Made by a program: the position numbers and the translations under genes
The notes under the pieces: generated by a model
What the model saw: only the letters and a program-made list of their open reading frames with translations
What the model was told of the DNA's origin: nothing
Database searches by the model: none
Shown here: positions 61,362 through 64,000 of the stretch, one piece after another
How the letters are laid out: every line of letters begins with the position of its first letter
Numbering within the stretch: the first letter of the stretch is position 1
Origin: CAZOKZ01 sp964580585
Lineage (GTDB): Bacteria > Sumerlaeota > Sumerlaeia > SLMS01 > JAHLLQ01
Direction: 5' to 3'
Assembly (NCBI GenBank): GCA_964580585.1
Contig: CAZOKZ010000004.1
Location: 57,406-121,405 of the forward strand
DNA: 64,000 nucleotides

Positions 61362-61520
61362 ATGTGTAAAAAGGTCTGGTCGTTTGGTTCTATTGCGATT
61401 GGAATTTCCTACATGTTTTTAGAGTTCACCGGTGTCGGCTCGACGCCTGCTGGATTAATGGGCGCGATTGTTTTTGCGGCAGGCGTTATAGCGATGCCGG
61501 GCGAGAGCTGCGCGAAGTAA
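61362..61520 (+). CDS. 52-residue membrane protein
   Basis: A short frame with AAGGAG eight to nine bases before the ATG. The product (MCKKVWSFGSIAIGISYMFL, then EFTGVGSTPAGLMGAIVFAAG and a Cys-containing end) has two short hydrophobic segments. Unknown function. Protein-like composition and the ribosome site support translation. Confidence 0.55.
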   Translation: MCKKVWSFGSIAIGISYMFLEFTGVGSTPAGLMGAIVFAAGVIAMPGESCAK

Positions 61521-61635
61521 CGATTTCCATTCCGTTTGAAATATTTCCTTCTCGCCTAACCCCTTGCGTTTTGCGGTCCCTTTCGCTTCCCTTGCGCGCG
61601 AGGAACACTACGTTTTGCCGTGGGGGAAGCCAGTC

Positions 61636-62457
61636 ATGATGTTGTCACCCGTTGAAATTCGCGATTTGATGAACGCCGTCGAGGCCATGTGCCGTCGCGC
61701 AGGCGAAATCCAGATGAGCCATTTCCGTCGCCTTGCCGGGTACGAAAAAAAAGGCGCCATCGATCTGCTCACCATCGCGGACAAACAATCCGAAGCCGCG
61801 ATTGTTGAAATGATTCAGGCGCGGTTTCCGGAACATCGCATTTTGGCCGAAGAAGGTGGCTCGATTGGCGGCGCCAGCGACTCCGAATACCTTTGGGTGA
61901 TCGATCCGCTCGATGGTACCACGAATTTTGCCCACGGCATGCCACTCTTTGCATCGAGCGTCGCCGTCCAGCATCGTGGCGAAACAGTCGCGGGCGGGGT
62001 GATCGCCCCGGCGTTGGGCGAAATGTTCCTGGCCGGGCGCGGCGCGGGAGCATTCCGCAACGGCGAACGCCTCGGTGTGTCGAAAGTCGATGTGCTCAAC
62101 GATGCGCTTGTCGTGACGGGCTTTCCCTACGACCGGCACGCCATGCTCGATTGGTTAACCGGCATGGTGGGCGAGTTCTTGTCACGTTCGCAAGGCCTCC
62201 TGCGACTCGGAGCGGCAGCGCTCGACCTCGCGTTTGTCGCGGCGGGCAACCTCGATGGATTTTACGAACGCAACCTGCACCCGTGGGACACGGCGGCGGG
62301 CGCGTTACTGGTCGAAGAAGCTGGCGGTCGCATGTCCACGTTCAACGGCGAACCGTACGACATTTATTCCAACCAGATGCTCGCCTCCAACGGCCGGATT
62401 CACGACGAAATGGTCGCCACGCTGGGAACATTAACCACCGTTGACGAACACGTCTAA
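61636..62457 (+). CDS. Inositol monophosphatase family phosphatase
   Basis: A 273-residue enzyme of the IMPase/SuhB/FBPase superfamily. The metal site WVIDPLDGTTNFAHGMP (about 94-110, motif D-P-L-D-G-T), the ILAEEGG motif (about 72) and HPWDTAAGALLVEEAGG (about 215-231) are present. It removes phosphate from inositol phosphates or similar small molecules (also histidinol-phosphate or PAP in relatives). The ATG at 61636 (or 61639) gives a family-like start; frame extends to 61564. It is 12 bp before the SemiSWEET gene. Confidence 0.9.
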   Translation: MMLSPVEIRDLMNAVEAMCRRAGEIQMSHFRRLAGYEKKGAIDLLTIADKQSEAAIVEMIQARFPEHRILAEEGGSIGGASDSEYLWVIDPLDGTTNFAHGMPLFASSVAVQHRGETVAGGVIAPALGEMFLAGRGAGAFRNGERLGVSKVDVLNDALVVTGFPYDRHAMLDWLTGMVGEFLSRSQGLLRLGAAALDLAFVAAGNLDGFYERNLHPWDTAAGALLVEEAGGRMSTFNGEPYDIYSNQMLASNGRIHDEMVATLGTLTTVDEHV

Positions 62458-62469
62458 GGCGCGACGCAC

Positions 62470-62730
62470 ATGGAAATATCGCTGACTCAATTAGTAGGAT
62501 ACATTGCGGCGTTTTGCACCACGGGCGCGTTTATACCGCAAGTCATCCAAACGCTCAAAACGCGCGACACCCGAGCCATTTCGCTTGGCATGTACGCGTT
62601 GTTCGTCACCGGCATTGCCATGTGGCTCGCCTACGGAATCCTGCTGCGCGACGTGCCCATCATCGCGGCTAACGCGGTGACGTTGGCATTGAGCGGCGTG
62701 GTGCTCGCGATGAAGATTAAGTATAAGTAA
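62470..62730 (+). CDS. SemiSWEET sugar transporter
   Basis: An 86-residue protein with three membrane helices and the PQ-loop motif GAFIPQVIQTLKTRDTRAIS, plus GMYALFVTGIAMWLAYGILLRD. SemiSWEETs dimerise to form a sugar uniporter. It follows the phosphatase gene closely, so they are likely co-transcribed. Sugar specificity is not visible from the sequence. Confidence 0.87.
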   Translation: MEISLTQLVGYIAAFCTTGAFIPQVIQTLKTRDTRAISLGMYALFVTGIAMWLAYGILLRDVPIIAANAVTLALSGVVLAMKIKYK

Positions 62731-62746
62731 ACTTAATACTCTTCAA

Positions 62747-63832
62747 TTATCCATTATCAATTTTTGAGCCTGCAATAGATTCTATTTTTTCTAATGTTCT
62801 TGAAGGCTTAAGTGCTGCGAAAATACCAATGCAAATTATGACAACCATTATGCCTGAAAACTGTGTGTTCTGAAATGCATTTTTCCCTGCTGAGGAAACC
62901 AAATATTGTGAGATCACCCAAAGTTGCGCGTAGAGAAAGGCTGGGGTGATGATTGACATTAGTTTTAAATAATAATCTGCGCGCGAAAAGTTTAGACAAA
63001 CTTTTTGTTCGACAGTCCCTATCGATTTGGCTATCATTGTGATGGCTGCGATAGCAGACGCAGTAAACGAGAATGCAAACCAAACCAAAATGGTCAAGAA
63101 TGAACGACCTACATCTGAATTGTAAAAAGGACAAAAACTATAAATGTTCAGGCTCATTACATTCGAATCCGAAGGCGTTTTTGTCAAATAGGTCTCAAGA
63201 ATTATTTTCCCCAAAACCATTAGCAATGATGAAATGAATAAATAATAGAGAAGTTGTTCTGCATGGAATGTGACGTATTTCTTGCGTTTCGCATGAAATT
63301 CTGATACCGTGGGAGCTAATCGATATGCTTGTGGGACATAAATTAAATATGGCAAAATTTCAAACTTTTCCAACGTTTTCTTTACATCTTCGTCTGCCGC
63401 AGAATCGACAAATCCACTATTTATCAGATCAAGGCTTTTCGAATCCAAGTCGATTTTATAATGATAAGTTTGCAAATTGTCGTTGAAAAATCTTTCCGAC
63501 GCACCACCATATTTGGGAATAGAAAGTATTGGTTTGAATGAACCAACAGCAAGAGTTAAGTTATTTAAAGTAGGGTTTCCACCGGCCATACACAGAATGA
63601 ATCTAGCTGATTTAATAGCATGATAAATAGAGCCCGTGTGAAATTCGTTTCGAGAATCGTCAAACGACTTGCAGCCCGACCATCCTAATATCTTTTTCCA
63701 AGGAGAGCTTTCATCAATTTTGTCGACAGGAAGCGAATTTTTAAACCGTATCCATCTTATTTCGAGTTTATTGGGATTAGCAGCGTTCAAAATCGTGAAA
63801 TATTTTTCTGCAATAATGTACTCGCAAGACAA
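62747..63832 (-). CDS. SLOG-like domain plus four-helix membrane protein, 5' end uncertain
   Basis: A 361-residue frame (TTG at 63832 is the nominal start). Residues about 70-120 have a Rossmann-type stretch with AIKSARFILCMAGGNPTLNNLTLAVGSFKPILSIPKYGGASERF, resembling SLOG nucleotide-sensor domains (GG-x-x-T and KP-I-L-x-I-P-x-x-GG). The C-terminal half has four membrane helices (about 195-218, 240-265, 300-325, 330-350). SLOG-membrane pairs occur in bacterial antiviral systems; that role is inference. The frame stays open upstream to about 63977 without ATG or GTG, so the true N-terminus was probably lost at a junction near 63951. It is AT-richer than its neighbours. Confidence 0.5.
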   Translation of the reverse strand: MSCEYIIAEKYFTILNAANPNKLEIRWIRFKNSLPVDKIDESSPWKKILGWSGCKSFDDSRNEFHTGSIYHAIKSARFILCMAGGNPTLNNLTLAVGSFKPILSIPKYGGASERFFNDNLQTYHYKIDLDSKSLDLINSGFVDSAADEDVKKTLEKFEILPYLIYVPQAYRLAPTVSEFHAKRKKYVTFHAEQLLYYLFISSLLMVLGKIILETYLTKTPSDSNVMSLNIYSFCPFYNSDVGRSFLTILVWFAFSFTASAIAAITMIAKSIGTVEQKVCLNFSRADYYLKLMSIITPAFLYAQLWVISQYLVSSAGKNAFQNTQFSGIMVVIICIGIFAALKPSRTLEKIESIAGSKIDNG

Positions 63833-63959
63833 TTCACGTTGTTCAATATTCTCAAGCGCAATTAAAGGGGTTATAAGTAGGTGACAACGAAGGTCTACTA
63901 ATCCTTGTGCTATAGCAGTTGCTGTTTTTTCAATATCATCTGGTCTCAGTAGTGTCCGG

Positions 63960-64000
63960 TTATAAGTCGAACAGTGTCAATTGTCCACCTGCACCCTCTT
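63960..64000 (-). CDS. Partial C-terminus at window edge, ...GQLTLFDL
   Basis: The last 41 bases on the minus strand encode EGAGGQLTLFDL followed by TAA. QLTLF resembles a beta-clamp-binding motif found at the ends of DNA-repair proteins and some transposases. Too short to identify. Confidence 0.25.
   Translation of the reverse strand, partial: EGAGGQLTLFDL

Noticed and set aside
1..64000. CRISPR arrays
   Set aside because: No regularly spaced direct repeats of 24-40 bp were found; the repeats seen are single pairs or degenerate intergenic elements.

Overview
The window reads as a chromosomal piece of an uncultured Gram-negative-type bacterium with moderate-to-high GC. No rRNA or taxonomic marker is long enough here to place it. 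The prepilin at 21.5 kb (FTLIELM motif followed by NFLEAQTRSK and a DNNRYP motif), the Ser/Thr kinase with C-terminal repeats, the lipoprotein peroxiredoxin, the secreted propellers and the hairpin-rich intergenic elements recall environmental lineages such as Sumerlaeota, Hydrogenedentota or Planctomycetes-like bacteria. That placement is inference from gene style only.

Layout. 0-8 kb: an ECF sigma/anti-sigma pair, then an arsenosugar-type cluster (ArsS radical SAM, PiT phosphate carrier, TVP38/TMEM64 protein, MerA/Lpd-like flavoprotein, a divergent Crp/Fnr regulator, a TIGR04283-type glycosyltransferase and an AhpD-like protein); no ArsM is present. 8-18 kb: a potassium locus on the minus strand in the order small membrane peptide, kdpF, kdpA, (opposite-strand insert), kdpB, kdpC, trkH, kdpD, kdpE. 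18.4-24.2 kb: a heme locus on the plus strand (hmuTUV, a pseudopilin, two unknown proteins, heme oxygenase, HutX-like carrier) bracketed by 19-bp identical direct repeats. 24-34 kb: an unknown small protein, a methyltransferase, a CHASE4-type hybrid histidine kinase, and a metal region with a short-T-loop P-II protein, a Cys-rich membrane protein, a frameshifted YHS/DUF2231 protein, a copper P-type ATPase, and the nickel/cobalt pair rcnA-rcnR with a visible operator. 34-36 kb: a scrambled stretch with a truncated NACHT-like NTPase, one intact and one broken copy of a Bcp peroxiredoxin, and shared sequence at the break points.

36-44 kb: a secreted beta-propeller, a GH66-type glycanase with a divergent LacI regulator and paired inverted operator-like sites, and a Ser/Thr kinase with three C-terminal repeats. 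44-57 kb: tRNA-Lys(CTT), an M50 site-2 protease with CBS domains, a transglutaminase-like protein, a metallophosphoesterase, a hairpin-rich non-coding stretch, recJ, a solitary DNA methyltransferase, a 6-TM protein, rfbA, a secreted kelch protein and two envelope glycosyltransferases. 57-64 kb: serA, small membrane proteins, rpoZ, an inositol-monophosphatase-family enzyme, a SemiSWEET transporter and a SLOG-like membrane protein whose 5' end appears lost near the window edge.

How the genes work together. Several loci form complete physiological modules visible from start/stop overlaps: K+ uptake with its own two-component control; heme import, intracellular heme handling and cleavage; and Ni/Co efflux with its own repressor. 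The strongest candidates for new biology are the pseudopilin and two unknown proteins translationally chained inside the heme locus, the P-II/Cys-rich membrane pair next to copper export, and a strongly over-represented 10-mer (GGGGACGGAG).
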